The notes: generated from the sequence alone by a model not told the origin. Counted from the first letter of the stretch, positions 38,091-50,189 are shown. The stretch: 64,000 bases of DNA from Dipetalonema caudispina (GCA_013365325.1 JABVXV010000155.1:1-64000); one strand, 5' to 3'. Numbers and translations are program-made.

Positions 38091-40886
38091 TTATGAACTA
38101 CACTAGCATGATTTAAATATCAAAAAAATATACAGGCAAATAATTCTTCAAAAAGACGAAATCAATACCTGAGCTAAGGTTTCACCATTTTCGGCCAAAT
38201 ATTCGTGCAACCTCTCAATGGCTGTGTTAGATGATACCAACTTCCTGCTGACTGTATCTCCCAATCTAGCTAATCTACAAATAAGATACATTAAAAACAT
38301 AGGTATCTTAATAAATTAATTGAAACTAATTCTGCATCAAATTTTCTTTAATTAAAAAAGTAAACTCATAACAAATTTATTTACTATATTCTATTAATCC
38401 TCACTTCTCTTGTTTCTAAAAAGTAGCGAAATTCTTAAAAATTTTGAAAAAATCGAATGTGGAAAAATGGAAAAAAGAGATGAACTTACTTGTAACAAAC
38501 AGCATATTCAAGTCGTCGAATTGGATGAATCCATTCTGCATCCATAAGGAATGATTCTACCGTTCGTAACACTGAGCCAATGTTATATCGAAATGAAACA
38601 CTGACCAAAACATCATAATTCATCCTTTAAAGTGTAAAAGTGGGATTAAATTCAAACCAATTTCGCACAATCAAATAAACAAAAAAAAAAAAAAACTGCT
38701 TTTCGTTCCATCTTCAAGCAAGCAACTTGTGCAATTACGACTTTTGTTTCATACTATTCTTAATATTGTAAATACTTTACATGAAAGATTAGTTGTGTTT
38801 GCTTAAATAATAATAAAATTTAATTCCCAACCAGATTTTGTCTATGTTGGTTTGATAACGAACCAACCCACAGAATTACAGAAGTCAAATAATCACATCA
38901 AAAAAATTCATGAACTGAATTCTCTCATACTGGTCATCAATTTCGATGGACCCAAAAAGCCAGTAAGTATTCTGCTAGATATTTAGTCTGAGTTAACATT
39001 AAAAATTCTCATATAATAGCAATCATATATAATTCTACCAGTCACAATAGCTAACCAGTATAATATCTAAATGATTAGTGATATTCAACCAAGTTTATTT
39101 AATTAGTGATATTCACGGAATAATTGCGACTGATTTCACCAACTAAATATAAAGACTACGATGACAAACCTTGTCACGACAATTTGTCGATATTTTGCAG
39201 TTGCATCAATGAGGCAATCCAATTCATAGGTCGAAATACCATCCACCCAGCACTTTTTTATACCTTTCGATCGTTGTTCATTCCACTCGCTGAACAGTTT
39301 TCCTCCAATGGTTGCCAAATATGTGACGTCAACAAACCATGAACGTCCCTTACACTAAAATTTCGTTTTCTAATTTGCAAAAAGTAAACGAAAAATCAAC
39401 TTTCATACCAATTTATAAAGATTAATTTGTTGAAAAAGGAAAGAAACAAACTTCTTCGCTTTCCAATAACCGAAGAAATCTCCAGTAAAAACGAATTCTC
39501 GAAATTTAATCTAATTTAGTGGAATCCCAGAGCAAATATGTCAGACTACCAACAGCCACTAGATAGATCAGAATGGTTTTGCAGCAATAATCAGCCTTGT
39601 TCAACATAACAACGTAAATGAATGAATACAAAAAAAATTCAGTACTCAGTGATTTCGTTGCTGTTTATTACAGTAATTACATCAATGAACAAGCTTACAC
39701 ATATTTCAAAGTCTCTGTATGGTGTCTGTCCACTGAGATCCTGCGGTGACAGTGTTTCAATGATCCGTAATCTTAATGTTACATCAACTCTCGATCCACT
39801 TCGCGTTTCCTCTTGTAATACAATGCTCGATGCATTCCATAAATCCCTATAAACCTGCAAAGTTGGGTAAATACTACTAATTTATAACATATTATGATAA
39901 TAAGATGACGTACTAAGATAAAATTAGTAATACCATAATTAACAAGATGAAATAGCGTGACTGAGGAATACTTTAGCAGTGAGGTAAAGTACTGAAATAC
40001 CAAATAAAATTAGAGATGTGTAAAGATCTACTGAACAAAGGGAAGTAACATTTGAATTAAAGAAATGAGAATGGAAAACCTTGAAATGAAAAGCGCCAAC
40101 GGATAGTACTACATCAACAAGTAGTGAATATGCACAATGCTCTTCCGGATTTACACTTAATATCCATTCATCATGCGATTTCTTCTTTGTACACTGAAAA
40201 CAACAAAATTTAAGAGTAGATATAACAGCAAGAACATAGAAAGCTATGATTTCATAAAACAATTTCATTAATTAAAGTGATATGAAAAGAACAATATGAC
40301 GACGATGACATGAGAAAGACATTATAATAGATATCATGTATGAGAATTAACACAGGAGTAATATAACTGAACAAAACATTTCGCGGATTCCGAAATCCTG
40401 CGTCATTTAAAATCATAACAGTAAAGATCCAAAACCGAGGAGTGAAATATTTAATGAGCTTACTGAAAGATGTATTATACAAGCTAAAGTGTAGCTATAT
40501 CGAATGATACAAGTGGTAAAGCAGCTAGGATTTCATTTTATATTCAAAATGTGAAACAGAGTAACAATGTTAATTCAATCGGAAGTGATCTCAGTTGCAT
40601 CTAAAGTTTTCCAAATATTTCATTAGTAACTAAACTCGGTGACATTTAACAGTCCAAAATGTCAAATATAGGATAAAGAGAATCTAATTGTAAGATAAAC
40701 GATTAATTCCATAATAAAGAATACTTCAAAACCGATGAAATTCAAAACATTATTTTAACATCCTAAAATGGGTCTTACCAGTACCTGTATCATACAGCAA
40801 TATCCATATTCTGAAACTGCTGAAGACCACCCAGTTGATAAATCGGCACCACTCCAAGTGCGTTCTAATGTCCACGTCTGTTCCAT
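37955..40886 (-). CDS. BTB/POZ-domain protein, possibly MATH-like at the N-terminus
   Basis: Exons, in coding order: 40886-40785, 40193-40080, 39854-39699, 39354-39170, 38624-38490, 38274-38169, and tentatively 38011-37955, giving about 284 residues. The last part reads as a BTB fold: a strand with FVDVTYLATIGGKLFSEW, a ...ISTYELDCLIDATAKYRQI helix/strand, then the typical RYNIGSVLRTVESFLM helix, followed by a helical BACK-like tail (LEYAVCYKLARLGDTVSRKL). The N-terminal part is Trp-rich (WTLERTW, DEWILSV) and alternates like a MATH domain, which would match the nematode BATH group of CUL-3 substrate adaptors. BTB assignment is moderately sure and MATH is weak. The ATG follows an in-frame TGA and a GTGAAACAG acceptor. 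The last exon is uncertain; it uses a good TTTTTTTCAG acceptor and ends after 18 codons. Confidence 0.62.
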
Positions 40887-41709
40887 ACTGTTTCACCAAA
40901 CCACCATCGGGAAACTACTAAATCTAATTTTTCGAATTAAAAAAAGGAAACCAATTTTCTCATTTCATAAAGTCAATTATAAAGGAACATATGGAATAAT
41001 AAACTACCCATAGTCCTAAAATTTCAAGGCATATGTAATTGAAGTATGAGGATCTTCTTTTCAACCCAAAATCCAAATTATTAAATGCAAGAAACAACAG
41101 ACTAAAGATAAGTGTGTTTATCATATATTACATACATCGTTAACATTAATACAAGCTATACAAATATATTTTCAGATAACAATGACAAAGATAAGATAGT
41201 AAACAGAAAGGAAAAACAGTCAGAAGGTGCAAGGGACAACTCTTCTCTTCCATGATACAACATGAAGAGTCTAACCAGTAAAGAAATAAAGAAATAAACA
41301 GTTCCTATTTCTTAAAACTATCCCTTCAAACGTAACGCATAACCAAACATTTTAGATACAAACTGCAGCCTGATTTACCCCTCAAATTCAATCTTTAAGT
41401 CTATACTTGGCCTGGAAATGAAGCGATCATTAGAACTGCGCGGTGCAGAGAAATTTCGTCTGATATCATCTTGATCAGTATTTAATTCCAATTTATTGCC
41501 ATAAATCCAGTGAATCAACCAACAGGTGTTGTAATAAATGAAGGAACAGCTGACATCACCAGCTTTCTTTGAGAGGCCGTAACTTACTCTTCCTAGACCA
41601 AATTATATAAAAATTTTAACTAAGCTATTATTAAAAAGCAGTGACAAAAGTGACAGCATAGTAGACCTTAATTTTAGATCTACCAGAACAAGAGTGAAAT
41701 ATGTATTAA

Positions 41710-44064
41710 TTAAATTGGTTTATAAAGTAGCGTTGTCACATATTTCTTACGATAACGATGTGTTGCGGAAAGTACCATAACACCATCTTTAATTGACAGT
41801 GCATAAAGATGATTCAACATTACATGGTTTGGTTCCGGTAATACATTTGGGTCACACTGCATGGGCGTGTCCTTGTTGAGAATCACCTGGAAAAAATTAA
41901 AGCAAATTGACACTATAGAATGCTGAAATAATATTAAAATTATGGCAAGCATAACGCCAATATAAAACAAGTTTAGTATCACTAGATGAAGGATGGTCAG
42001 CTAGGATTGGAAGGCCTTGATTTGATTTACAACGAAATCAAAATAGGTAAAAACCATAATGAAACCACAAAAATTTATGTCATAGTACTTCTCCATCGGT
42101 CAACGACGACCGAATGGGAGTTGAAAGTTATCCCATCTACTAAGGGAATTAAATATCCAACAGGAAGTTAGAATTAGGCAAAAATATCGCCTAGAACAAG
42201 AAGCTAGAGAATAAGAAAATTTCACTGTATCAAAACAAACAAGAAAGGATTAGAAAAAATTACCTTCACGCTTAAAAATCTCAATATCAGTACCTGCAGA
42301 AGATGAGGGGGTAAAACTGGTGGATTCTGAGCTTTTTCGAACTCTTTACGATCTGGTATTTCTTGGGTAAAATTTTTCAGCTTTTCAATTTCGCGTTCAT
42401 TGGGTGTGTCATGCGAGGAGGGTGGTACGCCAGTCATATTTACCTTCCTCATCGCTTCTCCAGCATTTGATGATGCTAAATCACGGTCAAGTGCATCGAA
42501 CACCTAAAAACATGCAAGGAGAGTAAGAATAATTGAAGACTCCATCTAAGATGATATTGCAAATGAACAAATTCATAGAGTAACTTCAATAATGCCTATA
42601 TAGTTTGTAAGATAAGAGCTTTTGTTAAGACCTTAGTCTTAACAAAAGCTCTTCAGTAAAGTAAGGTTTAAACGAAAACTGGTATGATGAGGCAAACAAA
42701 TATGTGGAATAAGGAGTTCCTCAAGATCCGCTTCAACCAACATACTTGCATGAACTACGGAAACTACGTCTTTGGCAGATCAGAAGAATAAATTTGCCTA
42801 GATTCTCAACCAAGAGAAAGAGAAGGAAAACCGTCGCATCACCCGACCCACACTATTTAGAGAGATTTTGTCTTCTTTATAAAATCAAAGAAAAAACAAA
42901 CTTCGAAATCGGCTTCATCAATTGCGATGACATTATTTTGACTGCCAAATTTATTGTCAGTTTTCGCGGCGTTTTCGTCAACTAACCACTTTCCATCAAT
43001 AAAAAATTTATATTCATGTCTCCCTGTAAAAGTCAACTTTGATACGCAAAATGAAGTTCATTTGTTCCACTTGAAGTAATGTTTTTGAATGGAAACTTTT
43101 CTAATATGTCTTATCTGCAGTGGACATAAATCAGAACCGTACCTAAATGAAATAAGATCTACTATCTGAAGCCGTCTTTCGTGATAAAACGACAGTCCTC
43201 CAATACTGGAAAACTTGATAAGAAACTGCAGAATTATTATCACTGTTTTCAGCATGATTTATTTGCGCTTACCGGGATTCAAGTTAATGATTGTTGAGAA
43301 ATCCTGAGTAGATTTGCATAACGGTGTCATTTTTTTCCAGCCATCCCAGGAACCAGATATATAAACTCCACCAGCCTGGCTTCCTCCTTGCCATTTAAAA
43401 ACCACCGGATATTCATTTGCTTCAGAAAATTGGATACTTGGTGTTGAAACAGACCCGTCACTTTTTGCAATTTTCACCTAAAACGTTCGCAAAAATTAAA
43501 AAAAAAAAAATCAGTTGAAAAATCATTACATATTTCTTGATATTTAAGAAAAAAAAGTTCATTTGAAGTGACGATCTTATCTATCAAAAATTCAACAATA
43601 GGATGATATCGAGGTTAACGAGATCAAATACTTCCCTTCAAATAAACACTAAGAACATGGTTGAATAACAATCAAAAAAATCAATAATAGTAGTGGATCG
43701 AACAGTATCCATCAGAGAGTGATGATCCTAATTTTACAAATTTTTACGCAAGCCTTTCGATAAAGGGAAACAAACCAAGATCCCACGATTGGACATGATA
43801 TATGGCCAATCAGAGAAACCAATCGATAATATGCATCTGCATCTTTCATTGCATTATCGATATGATGATCCCAAGAAAAGTCTAATGAATGAAATGTACA
43901 TAAACCTGAACAGGACATCCATCTTCTGTTGTACCACCACCACTCATCATATGACCAGATGCACTACTACCGCCAGCTACACTACCAGTTGTCCACTGTC
44001 GTGTTCGTTGTTGGCCATCGAGAGCACGTTCCCGTTTGTGAAGTCCACCCTGATTATTACCCAT
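41710..44064 (-). CDS. aakb: AMP-activated protein kinase beta subunit
   Basis: Exons, in coding order: 44064-43906, 43477-43273, 43023-42902, 42503-42294, 41886-41710, giving 290 residues with all frames kept. The beta subunit is the scaffold that joins the kinase alpha and nucleotide-sensing gamma subunits of AMPK, the cytosolic energy sensor. It begins MGNNQGG, a good N-myristoylation signal as in other beta subunits, then a Gly/Ser-rich leader. Residues about 73-155 are the CBM48 glycogen-binding domain (VVFKWQGG, VYISGSWDGWKKM, HEYKFFIDGKW, DNKFGSQNNV). Residues about 205-290 are the ASC alpha/gamma-binding domain (PPVLPPHLLQVILNKD, EPNHVMLNHLYALS, VMVLSATHRYRKKYVTTLLY) ending KPI. The 5' neighbour gene on the other strand is 2.1 kb away and the BTB gene lies 0.8 kb downstream on the same strand. 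A minus-strand AATAAA lies at 41497-41492. Confidence 0.97.
42614..42653. repeat. Perfect 18-bp inverted repeat with a 4-base loop
   Basis: AAGAGCTTTTGTTAAGAC, loop CTTA, then GTCTTAACAAAAGCTCTT. It lies in the intron between the third and fourth coding exons of the AMPK beta gene and would form a strong hairpin in the pre-mRNA. Confidence 0.9.
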
Positions 44065-44756
44065 ATCACAGCCCGTGTTAGTTTTTTTCCACGGCTTCAC
44101 CCCAACAACAATTTCTTTCCTTATTCTCGGGGCTATCTTTCTTTACAAATAATGATATTACACTTTAGCTTTTCTGCAAATAGCATAATATTAGTACAAG
44201 ACGGTGAAAAAGGAAAAATGAAAGGAAAAAAGCATAGAGAGCATAGAGGAAAGAGAATCACAAAAAGTGCACAAACTAGACAAAGAAATTTGCTGATTAA
44301 ATTACAAACAGCTGAACACAACACAAGACATCTATCTTATTTTTCCTTTCTCTACTCCGTATTAAAAAATCTGCACCAAGCCTCTAAATTTAGATCATCT
44401 GCAAGATATTTTGTAACAGCGGTAGTATCACAGTAACTCATAACTACATTACCTAATTCGCTTTACCTAGTATTTTGACTATGAGAGAAAAAGGATAAAA
44501 AGCTTTTGGTTATCTTTTATTCCTGTTGACCAAAAAGTAATGCTTAAGTAATGGAAACAGAGTGGTTAGATTTGTACTAACATCATAAACTATGGAGAGA
44601 AGCAGAACGAAACTCATAATGAAAATAACACGGGAAACGAAGACAAAAAGAATAATAAAATGTAATCAGCAAAGGATTTCGCTTAAAAGTAAATGGCTTA
44701 AAATGACATAGGATAAAAGTGAATTGATAAAGACGAAATAAAAGATAACGATAAGA

Positions 44757-44860
44757 GTTAATAAAGATAAGATAGATAAGTTAATAAGTTAATAAAGTTA
44801 ATAAAGATTAATAAGTTAATAAGTTAATAAAAATTAATAAGTTAATAAAGATAAGATTGA
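44757..44860. repeat. Tandem GTTAATAA-type repeat
   Basis: Repeated AGTTAATA and AGATTAATA units of 8-9 bases over about 100 bases. Simple low-complexity expansion. Confidence 0.8.
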
Positions 44861-45711
44861 AAAGATAGACGTACATTATGATAAAAAGGAACTGATAAAA
44901 GATAAAGGATATCAGCATATTTGATAAGTAAAAATACACTTTGTTGAAATTATCCACAACCGTAGCAAAACAGATGATTAATAAATTAAATGATAACGTG
45001 ATAACATTACCACTATCTCCTAAGCTTATAATGGTCACATGTTAAAATGATTCCCTCAAAATTAACTCATTAAATTAAACAAATAGTTAAATATCGATTC
45101 ACTAATTCGAATCAATATAAGTACAAATATCACAAAGATAGATAATCAGGCTAAGATTTCTTGAAAAGATTAAATGTTATTATTGCGAAAAATTTTCTAC
45201 TTTCGCAAATTTTTGGAGAAATTTTTTCCATAACTGTATATCAGTTCATATGTATTCGTAAAAGACTATCTCTAGAAATTTTTTCTCATTATCTCAAGTT
45301 TAGCAATCCAGAAATGATCCAGTAAATTAACCATCAAATATTTCTCCTCTCCTCACTATGTGAAGCATAATATTTGGAACAATATTAACTACCACGTGTC
45401 ATTTCTTGCGGTCCGTTATTTCTCGCTAGTTGGATAAAATCACCGAATCGGATTTTTTCAGTTCCTTTGAGTTTTTTCTTTCTATTCTTATCAAATCTTG
45501 TTTTACTTATTCCTATTTATGCTTACCCTTCCCTTCCTTTCCTTTATTGTTCACACTTTCCCTTTTGTCTAGATTTTTGAATATCATGTATTATTGAAGG
45601 TTATTTTCGTTTGAAATTTGACATTCATCTATTAATTGTTTTACCATAAAGATGATTCTTTCCATTCGCAATAATTATTTTATCATTGTGTAAAATATTG
45701 ACATCTTTGTC

Positions 45712-45909
45712 ATGTTTATGAGAATTGTCTGCAAATGCTTCAATCAATTAAATGTTAATAAAAGAAGCGCATACTCTTTACCGGTCAACTCATCAATATG
45801 TTTAACATTATTCAAGGTTTCGCTTGAAAGCATCATGGAAAGGCTGCAATTTTGTATCCAGATCAATTCACAACAATATTGGAAAACAATATTAAATGCC
45901 ATGAAGTAG
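45712..45909 (+). CDS. Doubtful small ORF, 65 codons
   Basis: ATG-initiated frame beginning MFMRIVCKCFNQLNVNKR, with a usable internal donor (TTCAAG|GTTTCG). No family, signal peptide or upstream acceptor is evident. It stops just before the structured segment at 45925. It may be a chance frame or an exon remnant. Confidence 0.15.
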   Translation: MFMRIVCKCFNQLNVNKRSAYSLPVNSSICLTLFKVSLESIMERLQFCIQINSQQYWKTILNAMK

Positions 45910-45924
45910 TTACGAAAGATCATT

Positions 45925-46022
45925 TGGTGCAGCAGTAAGCAGAGTGAGTGGTTGCTTCACGGATCACTTCGGTTAATTGTGATAGTTTGGTCTTGTATTA
46001 TTATCTGCACCATAAATACTCC
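45925..46022. ncRNA. Possible structured RNA with nested inverted repeats
   Basis: TGGTGCAG (45925-45932) pairs with CTGCACCA (46015-46022), enclosing ATCAC/GTGAT (45963-45967 with 45979-45983) and AAGCA/TGCTT. The segment is less AT-rich than its surroundings. It lacks tRNA A and B boxes. No snoRNA or snRNA class can be assigned, and strand is unknown. Confidence 0.25.
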
Positions 46023-46172
46023 ACAAAATTCTAATCTACATTAAATTTCGTTATTTTGTAACCGTTTGAGCTATGATAATTGAAATTATTTGTTTAACTT
46101 GCTAAGAGATTTGCAGATTACCAATTTGGATCGTGTAATACAGTTAAATAAGACGAATTAAACCAATCGAAT

Positions 46173-46759
46173 ATGGCATCAGGCGAGAATATTCTTCGAG
46201 AACAAATTATAGAGTTCAAAGAGAAAATTGCAACTATTAAGGAAGAAATGGCTCAACTGCAAAAACGTCGGAAAGCATATGTAGCAAAATTGAAGCTCAT
46301 GGTGAGAGACTCGGCAATCCCTCCCTTTGCCTCTTCAATCTTTGAAAATTAAGCCACCCGAAGCCTAGATAGATTTGCCACAGTGGTCAGCAGATGACAT
46401 CATAAGTTCCCTCCAGAAAATCTTTATGTGGTAAGTAGTTACGATATTACCAAAGGGTTTCTGTAGTCGTGAACAGGAACAATCATCTGCCGGGAAAAGT
46501 TTTAATTAGACGTTAGAAGTCCATTTTACAGGAGATTCTAAAAAATACTTCTCAGGAGAATCATCTGAATGGATATCACATAAAGCGAGACACGAAACAC
46601 ACAGACAGCAGCGATGAATCGTTTAATACTGCTGAATTATTGGAACTCAGCTTATCGTCAGTTAGTTCCTCGGTAATTGGCAGCGATGTATCGCATTACG
46701 GCAACGACAGTGATCAATATGATTCGGACAGTAACGTGGAAGGTGGTCAACATGGGTGA
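46173..46759 (+). CDS. Small coiled-coil protein with an acidic Ser-rich tail, 118 residues
   Basis: Exons 46173-46301 and 46532-46759 join in phase 0 (129 + 228 bases) through ATG|GTGAGA and ATTTTACAG. Residues about 6-43 form a charged heptad-type helix (LREQIIEFKEKIATIKEEMA, then QLQKRRKAYVAKL). The tail from about residue 60 is Ser/Asp-rich (DSSDESFNTAELLELSLSS, SDVSHYGNDSDQYDSDSNVE), looks disordered and has many possible casein-kinase-type sites. No family is recognised; a scaffold or regulator of a larger complex would fit the form but is speculation. It is transcribed divergently from AMPK beta and convergently with the ADP/ATP-type carrier, whose stop lies about 680 bases away. Good splice sites and clean phase make a real gene likely. 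Confidence 0.7.
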
Positions 46760-47436
46760 TTTCGCTGTAAAGGAAAGTAGAAAATTAGCGAAAAGGACGA
46801 ATAAACAAGACACCCTATAAATGATTGCAAATAATTTAAGAATTTTCTTAACCTCGTCCCATGCTTGGTGTATTAAACTTTATCATTTTATATTCATACT
46901 GCTTCGGACTAAAAGAAATTGTTACTGTGTTTTTCAGTGCAATGTGAGCATCATTTCAGAAAATTATTAGAAGCCCCGAAATAACTTCATGAAGTACGAC
47001 ACTTATAACCCTATAGATTTGTCACTAACTTTTAATTTTTGTTACTAAAGAAACAATTCATTGCTTGAGCTTTCGCACCACATACACATGAAGTGTTAAA
47101 ATTTTAAATATAAACAGCGTTGCAATACAATACACAGGAAGCAAACAGTGACTAATGTTGGAAATAACCTAATAAGCTAACATGGAAGATAACGAATAGC
47201 GGTATTATTCAGCTTCAATTGCAGAAATGTATTAGAATTGAACAAAGCTAAATCTAATCAAAATACCGCCTCACGTTTGGCGGATATTTATACACAGAGT
47301 TTTGTAATTTTGTTTGAAAAATTGAAATGTCCTGGAATCGAAAGAGTTCCGCGAAAGGATACGAAGTGTCATTTCGAAAGATAGTATAACTTCATGAAAC
47401 TAATTACACATAAATTAATTACCTACGGTCTCGATT
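46760..47436. other. Convergent intergenic region
   Basis: 3' flanks of the coiled-coil gene and the mitochondrial carrier. No open frame or repeat of note is present. Confidence 0.6.
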
Positions 47437-50139
47437 TTATAAATATTTTGAAAACTCGTTATAAAAGGCCAAAACGAGAGCAGCACCAATACCACGTATG
47501 GTATTCACCCACAAACCATTGAAGTAAGCCTTTAAGCCTTCCTCACGCCATATCTTCTGCAACAGATCATATAGCGTAATTAAGATTATCGCACCAATTT
47601 CAAATCCCCTTAACAATGTTTGTTACTTCACAGAGCTAAATTGTATTTTGAGAGAAAACTGACTATACCAGAGTGATTCAAGCTGCTGATAAAAATTTGG
47701 TGTGACTAAGTGGAATCTAAAAATACACCACTAAGCAGTTTAATTCATGGGAAGTTCCACTTCGCATCGATAAATTCTTCACTAACTGTTCTAGTTATTG
47801 TCATAAACATAAAAAAGGACCACGAAAAATTGAAACTATTAAATTAATCAAATTAAATTTTACCACATTTTGAATCTGTAAACGCTCTAAAGTTGAGAAA
47901 AACATACCGTGGTGCAATGCCATACTCCTCGGTAAAGTATATCACTACGACCGGCCTGCATCATAAAACGCCTACGTATCGTATCTAATGGGTAGGAAAT
48001 GAGAGCCGCTGTAAACGTTACTACCTATAATCATAATTGCATGTTCCCCTTTAGTACAAATCCACAAAATTTTGAAATTCATCAACAGTAAGTAGTGCTA
48101 TTAGAAGCAAACAATTTCAATACCTGGCCAATCAAAAAAGCGCAAATAAAACTGATGTCGCTATTGCCGTGTTTGGTCAATTGTGTTTTCGCTGTATCGA
48201 AAAGGCCATAATAGGCTCCACGATACAGAAAAATGTATTGCAAGGACGGCCAAAAACCACTGCAAACTTTACCTTTTATGAAATTTTCGCAATAAAAAAG
48301 AAGAGTAGTCAAATGAATTGAGAACGGTTTTGCTTCCGTCTCATAAATCGAACTTACAAGGTTTTCAAATATATCCTCTGCTATGAGCAAAGGATAATAG
48401 AAATAACTTACTAATATAATCCACGCATTCCATCATGCTTAAATATCTTGTACATGCAGTCAAAAAAGCCTGAGAATTCTCGAAATGCTCCTTTTCCCAT
48501 ATCGATAGCTAATCTAAATATCCAGTAAAGTTACGTAACTATAAATGAAGTAATGAGGACAATTTTGCAGATACCAAGGGAAAAAGCTGAGTTTACAATT
48601 CAAGCTTAAACAAGTTTAAATCCTACCTGTCACTATCAGTCCATAAAAGTCACTCCAATTTCAAATAATGTTCTGAATTTTGCAAAATTGCAAATAAGAT
48701 AGCTAGGAAAAAAAAATTCACCGTGTCCTTACGAAATCTAATGGGTAGATTATACAATACGTTGCAACACCGGACGCAGCACCAGCTCCGAGATTACCTA
48801 GAAATTAGTAACATTTTTTATTTTTTACAAATAAACTACTATCACCTGATAAAGAACAAGGTCGCCACAGACAGCAAACTTCAATTTCGATTTCAAAATA
48901 AGTCTGAGAATGAAAATCAATTCAAAACTGTATCACTGCAATCATAAGGGCATTTCAATGAAACATATTTAATTCGAATGCTCTCAATCTTCACCCTAAT
49001 AAAAATGGCTCCTAAGTTACTTTACAATACCCAAGGAATACATTGTAGCAAAGAATGCATGAAATAACACTATTTATTAGAAGCACTTATGCATTTATTC
49101 AAATCGGCAATAAATTCATGAACCTGCTGTAAGGCGCCAACAATTCTCCTTCATTTCCACACCATTAAGAAACCAAATTTTGAAGAAATCCTTGAAAGCA
49201 AATCCAAAGGATTCCTGCAACCACTATGGGTAAAAATTAACCAGAGGTCTACATCGTTACCTAATCATCAAGAAAATAGAACAATGAATTCAAGTATGGC
49301 ATATATGAACAGGAACATCTTTAAGATTCTAGATAACTTTAATCCACATAACGTTACGTAAAAGTTCCCATGGTTTTGGTGGCACATTCACCATTTGAGT
49401 CACACATCGGATATACCTGAGTACCAGTTTTTCTGATAAAGATCACAGTATTAATCGTAACTTTGACAGTGCTTACGACGAGATCCATGAAAGGAATAAA
49501 AACAAAAAGTACAATTATTTCGCATCACCTGTGAACAAGCTCGAGCAATATTAACCAAATTCCCGCGCCAGAAAGATAGAAAACCTTGTTCGATCGGTAT
49601 TCGCGTGAAGCAATCAAGCATACCCTTATAACGCTTCCCAACTGCGATAGTTTCCTGTGCATTTTGCAGCTAAAATGGTATTGCTAGGTTATTTCGTTGG
49701 ACCAATCGATTCCTTTCGACCTTTTGTTTTATCAAATGTCCGACCAGTTCCCTATGACTATAAATACTCTCTATGAGTCTATAAAAATGAATGCTATTTA
49801 TAAAACATGAAATGAAGAGCAAGAAAAATTGGTTGAAGTATAAATTTGAAATGCCATATAAAAATCTTCCCGGAAACATTGCCGCTAATGTTTGGAAAGC
49901 TGAGAACCAATGCATATACAATTATAACTTCCGAAACCAGCATCCCAATAATTTAATGTAACTTCCAAATATACCTGTAGAATTAATTTAACTCGTTCGA
50001 TAGGAGCTATAATCGTCTTAGCTACCACTGCTGCGCCAGCTCCTAATGTCAAATCTTTGAGAAATTTCGTCGCATCATTAGCATTAGGCATATAATCACG
50101 ACGCGTTGTATCACTCAACCTGAACTGATAACGAATCAT
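47437..50139 (-). CDS. Divergent ADP/ATP carrier-like mitochondrial carrier (SLC25 family)
   Basis: Exons, in coding order: 50139-49975, 49669-49529, 49214-49124, 48797-48722, 48513-48412, 48259-48124, 48024-47908, 47556-47437, giving 315 residues. Three carrier repeats are present, with signatures [11 protein letters not shown] (46-55), YPLDFVRTR and [12 protein letters not shown] (248-259). Family members exchange ADP and ATP across the inner mitochondrial membrane. Kept features: Lys 41 and the Arg residues matching the phosphate-binding set (Arg 98, and Arg in NTIRGIG), plus [19 protein letters not shown] and the Arg triplet. Divergent features: RRRMMM is RRRFMM, the helix-2 segment usually written RYFPTQ reads RACSQE, and the adenine-pocket Gly of VQGIIIY is Tyr 200. 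So ADP/ATP exchange is likely by homology but not certain. A trans-splice acceptor lies near 50203, and an 18-codon upstream ORF (50189-50136) overlaps the start codon. Confidence 0.93.
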
Positions 50140-50189
50140 ATGAGCAGATAAATATGGAAATGTAATTTGCAACAAACCATCACCAGCAT
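50136..50189 (-). promoter_or_regulatory. Upstream ORF overlapping the carrier start codon
   Basis: After the TTTCCTCCAG acceptor (AG at 50204-50203) the first ATG is at 50189 and is out of frame with the carrier. It opens 17 codons and ends in a TGA that overlaps the carrier ATG (ATGA). If the mRNA starts at this acceptor, the carrier would need leaky scanning or reinitiation. Confidence 0.35.

Larger units (their letters stand above)
44065..46172. other. Divergent intergenic region between AMPK beta and the coiled-coil gene
   Basis: Holds the 5' flanks of two divergently transcribed genes. It includes a GTTAATAA-type repeat (44757-44860), a 65-codon open frame at 45712-45909 (plus) and a segment with nested inverted repeats at 45925-46022. 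No trans-splice acceptor was clear for AMPK beta. TTTGCAG, with its AG at about 46117-46118, or AATACAG, with its AG at about 46141-46142, could serve the coiled-coil gene. Confidence 0.6.

Noticed and set aside
40768..40920. Alternative open frame in the first BTB exon (GGLVKQYGTDVDIRTHLEW)
   Set aside because: It reaches a stop soon after the next exon begins, whereas the ATG 40886 frame continues through all exons.
43789..44436. Longest open frame of the window (215 codons, plus strand)
   Set aside because: It is antisense to the first exon of AMPK beta, whose minus-strand frame is the real gene; the composition is that of a reverse complement.
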